Positions 51,778 through 61,300 of a DNA stretch of 64,000 nt are shown in pieces; the stretch's first letter is position 1, and each line of letters starts with the position of its first letter. The notes below the pieces were generated by a model. It searched no databases and was not told where the DNA came from. It saw nothing but the letters and a program-made list of their open reading frames with translations. A program made the translations under genes and the position numbers. Source of the DNA: CALGKJ01 sp049322695 (lineage in GTDB: Bacteria; Bacillota; Clostridia; Lutisporales; Lutisporaceae). Location: positions 21,434-85,433 of the forward strand of contig JBMORW010000031.1 of NCBI GenBank assembly GCA_049322695.1. The letters are read 5' to 3'.

Positions 51778-52680
51778 TCAAACCTCTATGTTCATTATTT
51801 TTCCGGAAATAAAATGTGCTGCCAAAAATAGCAGAATAGCTATAGTCATCGATAATCTGCCCTGCAGGGTGGTGTATACGGGAGATATAAAATCCGATGA
51901 GCTTGATGTAATCAGCGCAACTAAAGCGAAAGGCAGTATACTGAGAACTTTTTGCTCAAATCTTCTTTGTATTATTAAGCTGTCTATTTCTTGCTTAAGG
52001 TATATCTTATCGTTGATTATATCTGTGGAGCTTTTGATTACCTGTACCAAATCACCGCCTGTTCTCTTGCAGGCCTGGAATACATTAACAAAACTCTTTA
52101 TGTCCTCCAACTGAGAGCGATTGGCAAGGTCCTCCAGGGCAGCTTCAATCGTATCATTCATTTCCAGTCTGAGAGAGATATTTTCCAATTCTCTGATAAT
52201 ACAGCAATCCGGATCTGAATATTGTATCTTTAGATCAGCAAGGGCATCCTTAAAGGAGCCTTCTACAGACTTCCCTGCCATAAGTGAAGAAGCTACAGAG
52301 CTCAGCATGTCTTTAAACTGCATGTTAAGCTCTGCTTTTCTTTTTCTTATTATCTCTACTGTCTTTTGGCCCGGATACAAAAATCCCAAGGGCATAAGCA
52401 ATATGGAGACTATTATGCTGCGATAGAAAACATATCCCCCAACAGCTATAACAGCAGAGGCTGCCAAACCATAGATAATTTTATCTCTAAGGCACATATT
52501 GTACTTGTCATATATAATTCTGCCATCCTTCACCTGACGCCTTGCCTCTGGTTTATAGGGCTTTTTATCTTTCGAAGAAACTTTTATGTGCTGGCTTCTA
52601 TCTCTGGAAATGAGTATAATAATGGCAGCTCCTGCCATTACTATTACGCCTATAGTTATAATCAAAAACTTACTTTCCAT
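51778..52680 (-). CDS. tadB: TadB-like type II secretion F protein
   Basis: The 300-residue inner-membrane protein has an N-terminal helix, a pair of helices around residues 75-105, the cytoplasmic T2SSF domain (ELNMQFKDMLSSVASSLMAG, LRLEMNDTIEAALEDLANRS, FVNVFQACKRTGGDLVQVIK) and C-terminal helices (VLSILPFALVALITSSSSDF, then MTIAILLFLAAHFISGKIM). It forms the platform with TadC on which the CpaF ATPase acts. It is 2 bases from cpaF. Confidence 0.88.
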   Translation of the reverse strand: MESKFLIITIGVIVMAGAAIIILISRDRSQHIKVSSKDKKPYKPEARRQVKDGRIIYDKYNMCLRDKIIYGLAASAVIAVGGYVFYRSIIVSILLMPLGFLYPGQKTVEIIRKRKAELNMQFKDMLSSVASSLMAGKSVEGSFKDALADLKIQYSDPDCCIIRELENISLRLEMNDTIEAALEDLANRSQLEDIKSFVNVFQACKRTGGDLVQVIKSSTDIINDKIYLKQEIDSLIIQRRFEQKVLSILPFALVALITSSSSDFISPVYTTLQGRLSMTIAILLFLAAHFISGKIMNIEV

Positions 52681-52682
52681 TG

Positions 52683-53921
52683 CTACAACTCCATTTTCAT
52701 ACCTGCCATACTCAGTTTATGGGTATTATACAGCTTGCTGCCCGACCTTACCAGACTGCCGGCTATTCTTCCATTTTCATCAGTATTTTGCTCTTGGAAG
52801 CTGAACAAAGTATTCAATACTATCTGCCCTTTTTCACAGCCAACAACCTCTGAAATTTCCACGACACGCCTGGATTTATCCCTTAACCTGGAAATATGTA
52901 TAATAATATCAAGAGCAGAAGCTATTTGCTTTCTTATGGATTCAAGAGGTATTGAAGCTGCGCTTAACACCATTGTTTCCAGTCTGCTCAGCATATCCGA
53001 AGTAGAATTTGCATGTCCCGTCGAGAGAGAGCCGTCATGTCCAGTATTCATTGCCTGCAGCATATCCAGAGCCTCCTGCCCGCGCACTTCACCGACAATA
53101 ATCCTCTCAGGGCGCATTCTTAGAGAACATTTTATGAGGTCTCTTATGGTAATCTCACCCTTGCCCTCTGTGTTGCTGTTTCTGGTCTCGAGCTTGACAA
53201 TGTTATCTATTCCTTGTATCTGAAGCTCTGCAGAGTCTTCTATGGTTATTATTCTTTCATCCTTGCCAATAAAATTAGATAAGGCATTAAGAAAAGTAGT
53301 TTTGCCCGAGCCGGTCCCACCACAAATGAAAATGTTATATTTGGCCTTTACCAGCTTTTCTAGTACAGCTGCAGCATCAGCATCTATTGTTTCCCATTCT
53401 ATAAGATCCTCCATAAGAATAGGCTTCTCCGGAAACCTTCTTATTGTTAAAATTGGTCCGCATAAAGATATCGGCGGAAGCACAACACTGACCCTTGACC
53501 CGTCATCAAGCCTGGCGTCTACCATTGGCGATGCTTCATTCACAGTTCTGTTAACCTTTGCAACAATAGTCTGAATGACATCCTCAAGCCTTCTGCTGTC
53601 TTCAAATTCCAGAGGCAGCTTTTTTATATATCCGTCTTTTTCAACAAATATATTTTTATGTCCATTTACCATTATTTCCGTAATGGAAGCATCGTCTATC
53701 AAAGGCTGCAGCACATCCAGCCTGCGGATATTGTTATACAGCTGCTTAATCAGCTTTTGCTTTTCCGTGAGACTGAACATGTTCTGCTTGTCATTTTCAA
53801 ATACCAGCTGTGCTATAACATCCCTGATCTCTACATCAGACATGTTATGGCCCGAGTCCATTCTCTCAATGACTGATTCCTTTACCTTTTGTGTAAGTTC
53901 ACTAATACCTTTTTTATCCAT
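52683..53921 (-). CDS. cpaF: Tad pilus assembly ATPase CpaF/TadA
   Basis: A 412-residue VirB11/GspE-type hexameric ATPase. N-terminal region KLIKQLYNNIRRLDVLQPLI and ITEIMVNGHKNIFVEKDGYI; Walker A in CGGTGSGKTTFLNALSNFIG (about 210); Asp box ERIITIEDSAELQI; His box GHDGSLSTGHANS with RPERIIVGEVRGQEALDML as Walker B. It powers assembly of the Flp pilus. It lies 17 bases after cpaE. The Cys of the Walker A flank is ordinary for this family. Confidence 0.95.
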   Translation of the reverse strand: MDKKGISELTQKVKESVIERMDSGHNMSDVEIRDVIAQLVFENDKQNMFSLTEKQKLIKQLYNNIRRLDVLQPLIDDASITEIMVNGHKNIFVEKDGYIKKLPLEFEDSRRLEDVIQTIVAKVNRTVNEASPMVDARLDDGSRVSVVLPPISLCGPILTIRRFPEKPILMEDLIEWETIDADAAAVLEKLVKAKYNIFICGGTGSGKTTFLNALSNFIGKDERIITIEDSAELQIQGIDNIVKLETRNSNTEGKGEITIRDLIKCSLRMRPERIIVGEVRGQEALDMLQAMNTGHDGSLSTGHANSTSDMLSRLETMVLSAASIPLESIRKQIASALDIIIHISRLRDKSRRVVEISEVVGCEKGQIVLNTLFSFQEQNTDENGRIAGSLVRSGSKLYNTHKLSMAGMKMEL

Positions 53922-53938
53922 ATGCTAATCCAGCCTGC

Positions 53939-55027
53939 TTACATATTATTTATTCTGGTAAAAATTTTTTCAACATGATAGCCGAAACCACTGCTAAAAT
54001 TAAGTTCGAGCTTATCCTCCCTTTCAAAAACAAGGTCAGAAAAAAAAGGCAGAACAATTTCAGCATCCTCATATCTGTCATTGGCTTTACTTTTGTTGAT
54101 TATGCTCAGAGATTTGCCGATAATCCTGTCATGATATTCATTTCCTATTGATAAAAGAGCGTGCTTGAAAAGCTTTTGCTTTTGCTTTGAAATGTTATCA
54201 TCCGCGTGGACTAATACTATCCTGTTACAGACATCAAGCACCTCAATGGTCTTTAGATCAATCACGGATGGAAGATCAACAAATATAAAATCATAATCAT
54301 CTGATTGACTTATGGCAAAAATAAGCTGTGTTATTTCCTCTGTACTGACTTCAAGCATATCAAAGGCGCTGCCGGCAGCTCCTATAAAATGCACGCCGCT
54401 GCTTGAATCCACAGTCCTCATTCCTGCAAGCTTATTCTGCAGCTTAGGATCCTGTTCCTTTATGTAATAGCACAGCTCTGTAATGGTTCTGGATTTTGAA
54501 CAGTCAAAAAAAGCCTGTGTAGACTGTATATATTCAAGATTCAGGTACAGCGTCTTGTATCTGCTGTCAGCACTTATCATCGAAAGTCCGACAGCTATGC
54601 TGGTCTTTCCTGAACCACCTGTAGGGGAATATACTGCTATCAGCTTTACTTTTTTTTCGCTGCCTATTGTATGAGAACGCCTGTCTCCATGATTTGAATA
54701 TGCTTCAAGCAGATCAGAAACAATATCCTCACCGCTGCGATACTTGTTTATATATCTCAGCTTTTTGTCCTCAGAAATACTATTATGATCTGATAATACT
54801 AATACAGTATTTATGCCGTACTTAAATATTTCATCTGACAGCAGACTTTCTTCCAGAAGTAATACTTCAGGAGATTTTTCTCTTCTGTCAAGATAATCCA
54901 ATAGTTTGTCATACTCAGTAAAGAAAACAGAATTGAATTTATATTCATAGTCTGCATTGATAAACTCCGCAAATGCATTGATGTAATTTTTATCGACATC
55001 TGCTACAATAATAGACATTTTTGCCAT
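53939..55027 (-). CDS. CpaE/TadZ-like ParA-family ATPase
   Basis: A 362-residue protein: an N-terminal receiver-like domain (about 1-110: MSIIVADVDKNYINAFAEFI, SPEVLLLEESLLSDE) lacking an obvious phosphorylation context, and a C-terminal ParA/MinD ATPase with deviant Walker A AVYSPTGGSGKTSIAVGLS (about 140) and FIFVDLPSVID as Walker B-like. TadZ/CpaE proteins position the pilus machine at a pole or site. It precedes cpaF by 17 bases. Confidence 0.85.
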   Translation of the reverse strand: MAKMSIIVADVDKNYINAFAEFINADYEYKFNSVFFTEYDKLLDYLDRREKSPEVLLLEESLLSDEIFKYGINTVLVLSDHNSISEDKKLRYINKYRSGEDIVSDLLEAYSNHGDRRSHTIGSEKKVKLIAVYSPTGGSGKTSIAVGLSMISADSRYKTLYLNLEYIQSTQAFFDCSKSRTITELCYYIKEQDPKLQNKLAGMRTVDSSSGVHFIGAAGSAFDMLEVSTEEITQLIFAISQSDDYDFIFVDLPSVIDLKTIEVLDVCNRIVLVHADDNISKQKQKLFKHALLSIGNEYHDRIIGKSLSIINKSKANDRYEDAEIVLPFFSDLVFEREDKLELNFSSGFGYHVEKIFTRINNM

Positions 55028-55122
55028 GATATCAACACCAATCTGTTAAATTTTACAAAATAATTATATAACAATTTGCTGACTAATGCAATATATAATT
55101 ACCTTTATGGCAATAAAAAACA

Positions 55123-55659
55123 TTACAGGCAATGTATGCCATAATACTCTCCGATAATAGTTATTACAGTGCCTACTGCTATTGCATATGAGAATCTGAG
55201 CTTGCTTCCGTCTTTCTTAACTCCAAAATCCGTATAAGGCTGTATCGACAATGTAACAAGACAGAGCTTTAGATACATCACCAGATGCTTAAATCTCTGT
55301 TTTGCATTTTTCCTGAATATCATTATAAGCAATGCAATAATCCCCCCGGAAATGAACACAACTGGAAGTATCTTTAGAATTAGAGGATATCCTGCAATTG
55401 CACCTAATGCCGACAAAAGCTTTATATCACCTGCACCGAGCATCCTTAACACAAACAGCACGAAAAGCAGTATAACAGGCAGAACTGCGCCTGCCAAAGA
55501 AGCTCTGATTCCGCCAAATCCAAATAATACAGTATTAGTGGCAAAACCTACAAGTAAAAACGATATTACAATCTGATTTTTAATTTTATATGTCAATGCA
55601 TCACTAACCACGGATATACAAAGTAAAAACAGTATTTCCACAAGTATTATGCTATTCAT
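55123..55659 (-). CDS. Prepilin peptidase A24 (TadV/CpaA-like)
   Basis: A 178-residue membrane protein of five to six helices. The catalytic Asp lies in LCISVVSDALTYKIKNQIVI and the GxGD Asp in RMLGAGDIKLLSALGAIAGY. It lacks the N-terminal methylase domain, as TadV types do. It is the first gene of the tad transcript, 95 bases before cpaE, and provides pilin maturation. A second A24 enzyme lies near the end of the locus. Confidence 0.88.
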   Translation of the reverse strand: MNSIILVEILFLLCISVVSDALTYKIKNQIVISFLLVGFATNTVLFGFGGIRASLAGAVLPVILLFVLFVLRMLGAGDIKLLSALGAIAGYPLILKILPVVFISGGIIALLIMIFRKNAKQRFKHLVMYLKLCLVTLSIQPYTDFGVKKDGSKLRFSYAIAVGTVITIIGEYYGIHCL

Positions 55660-55800
55660 TGTAAATCACTCCATATGAACATAGTAACTATACATTTCGT
55701 CACAGGCTTTATTTTTCCTCTGTGCTATGGAAATATTAGTCAATGCGCTGCTTAGCTAACTTGCCCTCTGATATTTAATCAAGCATGATTGATACATGTA

Positions 55801-55822
55801 ACGTTGCTTGGACTTGCACATA
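55801..55822 (+). promoter_or_regulatory. Candidate SigK-type promoter of the small coat-like protein
   Basis: AC at 55801-55802, then 16 bases, then CATAGTATG beginning 55819. This is one base off the mother-cell SigK form AC-N16/17-CATAnnnTA. It lies about 50 bases before the start codon of a gene of coat-like composition. Inference from pattern only. Confidence 0.35.
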
Positions 55823-55872
55823 GTATGTTATTAGAAAAAAATATGACTTACATTTAAAAAGGAGGTGCTCTA

Positions 55873-56109
55873 ATGAGCTACGGATGTGGAGGTGCTTGTA
55901 CCGGACCTGTCTCGCCGCTGGGAGGCTTTTGTGGATTCGGTAATAATTGGTGGATATGGATCATACTCTTCTTTCTACTTTTCTTTAACAATAAAGGCGG
56001 CTGCGGCGGATTCTTCGGAAACAACAGCTGGATATGGATATTGCTTCTGATAATTCTATTTTTACCGGGAAATAACTGCTTTGGCAACTTGTTCAACTTC
56101 AAATGCTAA
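55873..56109 (+). CDS. Small Gly/Cys/Trp-rich hydrophobic protein, likely spore-associated
   Basis: A 78-residue protein: MSYGCGGACTGPVSPLGGFC, then two hydrophobic WIWI segments (NNWWIWIILFFLLFF and NSWIWILLLIILFLP), each preceded by a Gly/Phe/Asn patch (GGFCGFGNN, GGCGGFFGNN), ending in FKC. The internal repeat and MSYG start resemble YjcZ-type small sporulation proteins and clostridial high-cysteine coat-like proteins. A near-perfect AAAGGAGGTG precedes ATG. It is monocistronic, with a terminator. Confidence 0.7.
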   Translation: MSYGCGGACTGPVSPLGGFCGFGNNWWIWIILFFLLFFNNKGGCGGFFGNNSWIWILLLIILFLPGNNCFGNLFNFKC

Positions 56110-56113
56110 AAAG

Positions 56114-56142
56114 AACCCTCAAGCACTGTAAGCTTGAGGGTT
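56114..56142. terminator. Bidirectional terminator after the small coat-like gene
   Basis: 11-bp stem AACCCTCAAGC/GCTTGAGGGTT (56114-56124 with 56132-56142), followed by TCTTCTT on the plus strand and CTTTTT on the minus strand. Confidence 0.8.
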
Positions 56143-56147
56143 TCTTC

Positions 56148-56543
56148 TTAATAGCCCGCCAATAAAATCTCTGCTATAACAGGACATTCCAGATGATAAT
56201 TAGCATCCTTGCCCATTATTTTACCTCCGGTAACTATGTGAGTCTTTGAGCCGTAGCTTGTAACAGATAAGCTTGAGGCATCCTTGAAGACTATAGTCAT
56301 CATACTGCCTGCAAGCATTTCTATATGCATGCCGTCATCTATTCTGGCCGTGTTATATGCTTTGACTATCACTTCAAATTCTTCAGCCGTGAATTCTTTT
56401 ATTTTCACTCCTTCTATAGAATGCAGTTCGATTTTTTCAATATCCGATGACCTAATCTCAACAAGAGGGTTGCTTGTAGAGTATACAATAATCACGGATA
56501 CAACTGCAGCAATAATCAACATCGTAATTATTACCTTTTTCAT
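56148..56543 (-). CDS. Membrane-anchored protein of unknown function
   Basis: A 131-residue protein with an N-terminal anchor (MKKVIITMLIIAAVVSVIIV), then an extracytoplasmic beta-rich domain of about 105 residues: SSDIEKIELHSIEGVKIKEF, MMTIVFKDASSLSVTSYGSK. The pattern of alternating strands resembles small DUFs with a PepSY- or YhfM-like fold, but no family is certain. The start is ATG at 56543, AAAGGA about 8 bases upstream; a Met three codons earlier is an alternative. Confidence 0.6.
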   Translation of the reverse strand: MKKVIITMLIIAAVVSVIIVYSTSNPLVEIRSSDIEKIELHSIEGVKIKEFTAEEFEVIVKAYNTARIDDGMHIEMLAGSMMTIVFKDASSLSVTSYGSKTHIVTGGKIMGKDANYHLECPVIAEILLAGY

Positions 56544-56642
56544 TTTTAACATCCTTTCAAAATTGGTTTACTTATTAGACTATCAGAATAATGGTTTGTT
56601 CCAGAAAATATGAGGAATATTATGACAGAAAAGACAAAGGAC

Positions 56643-57893
56643 TCAAAAGAGCCCTAATTGCAAAATCCTGTTCAATATTATCGAAAAAATAACCATACCG
56701 ATAAGTGCAAAGGGATAAGTAGCACCATATCCCGAAGCAACCTCATCACTTCCGGTAGAATCAATAGCAGCACCCAAACCCGGAGTACTTGTCATTCCGC
56801 CGCAAATAGCCCCTGCCAGCAGTATCCAATTCATTTTAAATACATATCTTCCTACAGCAAACCCAACCATTATGGCAAATAATCCATCCATAAATGAAAC
56901 TAAAGCAAGAACGGCACCATTTCCCGAGAGAGAACTTACTGCTTCATATCCATACCTCAGTCCTACAACTGCCAGAAAAACAGCTATAGCCATGTCCTTT
57001 ATAGCACCAAGCACCCTTGGCTCTATTCTAAAGTCAATAAAGCCTATTCTGCCAATATAGCCCAGCAGCAAACTTACAATCAGTACTCCTCCTGTGGATC
57101 CAAGCTTTATGGACCCAATGAATGTTCCCAGATAAAAGTTAAGTGAACCTAATATATAGCCCATCACACATACTATTGAAAACCCTATTATGTCTATTCC
57201 TGATTTATTGTTGTAGGCAGGCTCAGCATCTTTACCTGTTTTCATTTCAATAATATAGTTTTTTTTCTCTTTTTCTATATCTATTCTGAACAAAAAAGGC
57301 AAAAGCTGCATTGCCAGTATTACAACTATGACTCCAGGCGCATAGGCAACAGCATAGCCGTAGCCTATCTGTGCTTCGGCAGCTCCTCCAAGCTCTGCTG
57401 CTGTTTCTATAGCAGCAGCAAGCCCCGGTGAGCTGGTCAATGCACCTGTATACACTCCGGCAGCGGTATGAGAATCCAAACCGTTAAAAATATGGTAGGA
57501 TGAATATATTCCCAATGCTCCTGTCAGTGTTATTATGACACCCAATACTATAAACTTTATACCGTATTTTTTTATAATCCTTCCTATATCTCTCGAAGCC
57601 AGCAATCCAACAGAAGCAACAAACAGTATCAAAGCAAAATCAAATATGCTTTTGGGCACCATACCTTCCTTCAGTATATTTGCTGCAAATACCGGAGTAT
57701 CTTCTGCATTTATATACGGAAGTGCATACTTGCTATATACAAACCAGCCTAATACCAGACCTGTAAACAATCCTCCTGAAGCACCCAGCTCAAATCTGCC
57801 CAATCTGATTTTGCCTATAATTGCACCTGCTGCAATAGCTGTAAAAATCAACACAAACGGATTTGTAATGAAACCAGCATAATCAAAAAGCAT
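56643..57893 (-). CDS. AspT/YidE/YbjL-type membrane permease
   Basis: About 416 residues with ten to eleven transmembrane helices in two related halves. Each half has the duplicated-domain pattern of the aspartate:alanine exchanger family: IFDFALILFVASVGLLASRD with TGALTSSPGLAAAIETAAEL, and IKDMAIAVFLAVVGLRYG with CGGMTSTPGLGAAIDSTGSD. The G-x-x-T-S-x-P-G-L repeats line the transport path. TrkA-C domains found in YidE/YbjL are absent, so it is the compact form. The start is ATG at 57893 with GGGGG 6 bases upstream. The substrate is unknown. Confidence 0.8.
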   Translation of the reverse strand: MLFDYAGFITNPFVLIFTAIAAGAIIGKIRLGRFELGASGGLFTGLVLGWFVYSKYALPYINAEDTPVFAANILKEGMVPKSIFDFALILFVASVGLLASRDIGRIIKKYGIKFIVLGVIITLTGALGIYSSYHIFNGLDSHTAAGVYTGALTSSPGLAAAIETAAELGGAAEAQIGYGYAVAYAPGVIVVILAMQLLPFLFRIDIEKEKKNYIIEMKTGKDAEPAYNNKSGIDIIGFSIVCVMGYILGSLNFYLGTFIGSIKLGSTGGVLIVSLLLGYIGRIGFIDFRIEPRVLGAIKDMAIAVFLAVVGLRYGYEAVSSLSGNGAVLALVSFMDGLFAIMVGFAVGRYVFKMNWILLAGAICGGMTSTPGLGAAIDSTGSDEVASGYGATYPFALIGMVIFSIILNRILQLGLF

Positions 57894-58013
57894 ATTCATC
57901 CCCCTGCACACAATATTAACAAGCTAAATATATAATATCAGATTTATGCTTTATGTGTAATATTATTCTTGATTTCTCAGCAAACCTGCTTTATGAGCTA
58001 TAAATCAGCACAC

Positions 58014-58043
58014 AAAAAGCACTGTAAGAATTGCCAGTGCTTT
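58014..58043 (-). terminator. Terminator of the (displaced) tRNA gene
   Basis: 9-bp stem AAAGCACTG/CAGTGCTTT (58016-58024 with 58035-58043), with TTTTTGTG following on the minus strand. It sits 9 bases after the 3' CCA of the tRNA fragment, as expected for the original tRNA's terminator. Confidence 0.75.
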
Positions 58044-58052
58044 AATAACCAA

Positions 58053-58092
58053 TGGTGCGCCCAGAGGGATTCGAACCCCCGACCAACTGATT
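58053..58092 (-). pseudogene. 3' fragment of a tRNA gene, attachment-site remnant
   Basis: On the minus strand, AATCAGTTGG (anticodon-stem 3' strand and variable loop), a full T arm with GGTTCGAATCC, acceptor strand TGGGCGC, discriminator A and encoded CCA. There is no 5' half: the sequence before it (TACTTGCTAG) is not tRNA-like. It is probably from tRNA-Arg by memory of similar genes, not certain. Truncation at the anticodon loop with the terminator kept is the classic right end left when an element integrates into a tRNA 3' end. Confidence 0.8.
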
Positions 58093-58325
58093 CTAGCAAG
58101 TACAATTCACTTAAATATACCCACCGCCAAACACATTCATTTTCCTACATTCTTTATCATGCATAAGTTATACAGATACATCATTTTTCATAGTTTTTTA
58201 TCGGCGTAGTAGTACGGTAGTAGTAAACATATATATGCGCCATCTATAAAGTTTTGAGCCCATTCCTTAAACATCCTTATGTTTAAAATACTCACTAAGC
58301 TCATTGATAGCTAAACTTATACAAT
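58093..58325. other. Element edge between the tRNA fragment and the STAND gene
   Basis: About 230 bases of non-coding sequence inside the presumed element. It includes a short GTAGTA-rich run (about 58206-58225) but no gene or clear terminator. Together with 57894-58092 it makes a 430-base gene-free stretch. Confidence 0.4.
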
Positions 58326-61300
58326 TTATTCTAATATTAGTTTTGATAACTCTCTAATAGTACCTATCTTTTTTTCAAACATTAAATCCCACATATCAAG
58401 GCACCTATTTTTTAAATTATTATCATCTTGTGACTGATCATAAAGATTAGCTATCAATTGTGATAATTTTGGTGCAATGCCACCATGAAAAACTCCCATT
58501 TTCTCAATTTCATCATTACTACTGTTGCATATATTTATACATGCGTGAAATATTATGTCCTTATAACATAATATTGAAGTCTTTATTCTACTTATGAATT
58601 CAAAAAAAGCATAAAGGTTATTAAGTATCATTTTTGAGGTAGATAGTTCAAGTAAGAATTCTAAATCACCTTCCTCATCTAGTAAGTCATTATAAAATAA
58701 TCTGCCTACTTGTCGTGTAATCTCACGATCCTCATCGTTTTTTAGGGCTGTAATAATTCTCTTGCATCTCTCCTTGTTTTGCTTGTATCCAGATAAGTTA
58801 ATTGCTATATCTATAATTGCTCTTTTTTGTGTTATACTTCCTCTTATACATTCATCTAATTCTGACTCAAATGCACCATATAAAATATACATATTGGCAA
58901 TATGTCGACAGCCAACCTGGCAAACTTCATTAATACTACATTTGTACATTCTCTTAATAATCTTCTCAATATCATCTTTAAACTCATCATATAATAGATA
59001 GTATAGCTCGTATGCTTCTCGGCAAGCCGATATTCTTTCATCAGATGAGCAAACCTTCAGAAACCACTTTGTAGCATTTTCTTTATCAATATTATATGAT
59101 GGTACAATACATCTTACTGATGCCATTCTTACTTCATCATAAGTACTATTAGCAAATAACTCAATTACATTGCTAAAAATGCTATATCTATCACGGTCAT
59201 CCCATAGAAGATTAGCAATTGCAATTGCTAATTTACCTTGTAAACTATTGTAAAAGTTTGAGTATAGTCTATTAAAAGAGTCTTCATTTTCTATCTCACT
59301 AGAGATATCCTTATCTATCGATTGACATGCCTCAGATGCGATGTCAGAAATTTTTTGTAATATATCATAATCCCATTGCTCAACTGATCGTTTCTCCAGT
59401 ATCCGACATATAGCTGATATTATTACCTCATCCTTGGAGTTAAGATATCTTCTTATTATTTGCTGTGCCATATCAAAGGGAACAGGTATCCAATCTTCAT
59501 TCCTATTCGACTCTACTTCAGGCTTGTTTAGTGAAACAGCTCCTAAAATTGAATCTACATATTTTTCGCTAACATCAGATTCAAATTGCAAAATTAACTT
59601 AGCAAATCTTACAGGATTTGCTCTAGCAGCATTAGATAATGTACGAGCAAACTGCTCAATCGAAGATTCTAGTACCATATTTTTTTTATAAATTCGCATG
59701 GTATTTGCATGCAAAGGTACATCATTATTTTTAACTATTTGTAACCACTGCGAATCACTAATTTTATCCCAATTATTGTCAATTGTTGAAATTACTGTAC
59801 CTCCAAAACTTTTATGCTTACAATGCAAAAATTGTTCCGGCTTGTAGTTAGAAAATTTTCTATTCAGAATACCAATCAATTCAATTGATTTTTTTGTTAG
59901 CCTTTTTCTGTCCATAGCACTTAATAAGAAGTATTGTACTTCACCCCAATAATGCCAAAATACAAAATGTCGCTCTTCTCCTTTATTTTTCTTAAATTGT
60001 GCCATATTATAATCATACCTATTATGAGCATAATACAGTTGTTCAGGTTCCTTAAAATAGTATAGTTCTTTCTCTAGCTGAACAAACAAATCCTTGCTGC
60101 AATTCTGTGAGTGCGTTTGTATAATTGCTTTCGCTAATTCTAATTTGTCTTTTTCACTTGTCTCATCAAAGCATCTAAATGCTAAATTATCTAATAACCA
60201 ACTAATTACATAATCAGGCCTTGGCAACCACCTTAAGATATGTAAAAGCAATTCATTAATTATTAGAGAAGTACTCCTCCTATAATTTTCATATAGTTTT
60301 ATAAACAGTTCTGGACTATTTTCTGCTAAAACAGCGCCTGTGTGCTTTATTAACAAAATACTGATATACTCAATACTCATTCCAGCTCTATAGTATACTC
60401 TTGCCTGACTCCAATTTTCTAGTTTTTTATCATAAATTTCAGTTATGTCCTTTGTATATTTTTCTATGCAGGGCATTAATAAGGACCATGTCTCAATGGG
60501 CTTATCTTTCGCTAATCTGTTAAAAAAGTCACCATGCTCATCACAATGAAAAGTAACCTTATTAATACGTTCTGAAAACTCTTCATTAATCTCTAAAATA
60601 GTGTGAACAAGCTTCAATGCACGAAGTGTATTTTTACCCGCTAACTCATCTAAATTTATAAAGCTTTGTATAATCCCTTTTCGAATTAGATTAAGCCTGA
60701 GTTCAAACATTATATCTGAATCATCTGAAAGACGCCCATTTAAACATGAATACAATTTATAATTTAACTCATCATTATCTGATATATGTTTTGATAGCAT
60801 ATGAGAGACTTGGTCAGGTATCTGCTTCGCAACTGACCGCAAAAGAGAAAAAGCTAGGTCTTTATCTTTAATACTAACGCTATTGAGCCATTTATCAATG
60901 TGGCCTGATTTTATCAATATATTAATATACTGGTTATGCCCCATAAGAACAGCTTCATAAAAATGTTCGAACCAAAATTCACTATCTATATACTCCAATA
61001 CAAATTTCTCAACTTCTTTTGTTATATTCTCTAGTTGACCTAAAACCGTAAGCACCATATGCTTATAATAGAACCTTACATCGTTTGAACTTAACACCAT
61101 TTGCGCACAATTAATATAATCACTAGTTGATTCTTCCAATAACATCTGTAACATTAACTGAATCTGATATCTACGCGTAGGTGTCTGCTTTTCTTTATTA
61201 CCTATCCAATAGTCTAGCGGTCGCCCTTCAAAATATGAATCAAGCATACTTTCAGCAAGAAAATAATCTAAATAGCTTTGATGGCTAAATTCTACTAGTC

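Noticed and set aside
52366..53223. 285-codon plus-strand frame over tadB/cpaF
   Set aside because: Antisense shadow of clear TadB and CpaF coding sequence.
57969..58166. 65-codon frame across the tRNA fragment (contains CAQRDSNPRPTD)
   Set aside because: The motif is the familiar translation of a tRNA 3' end, an artefact, not a gene.
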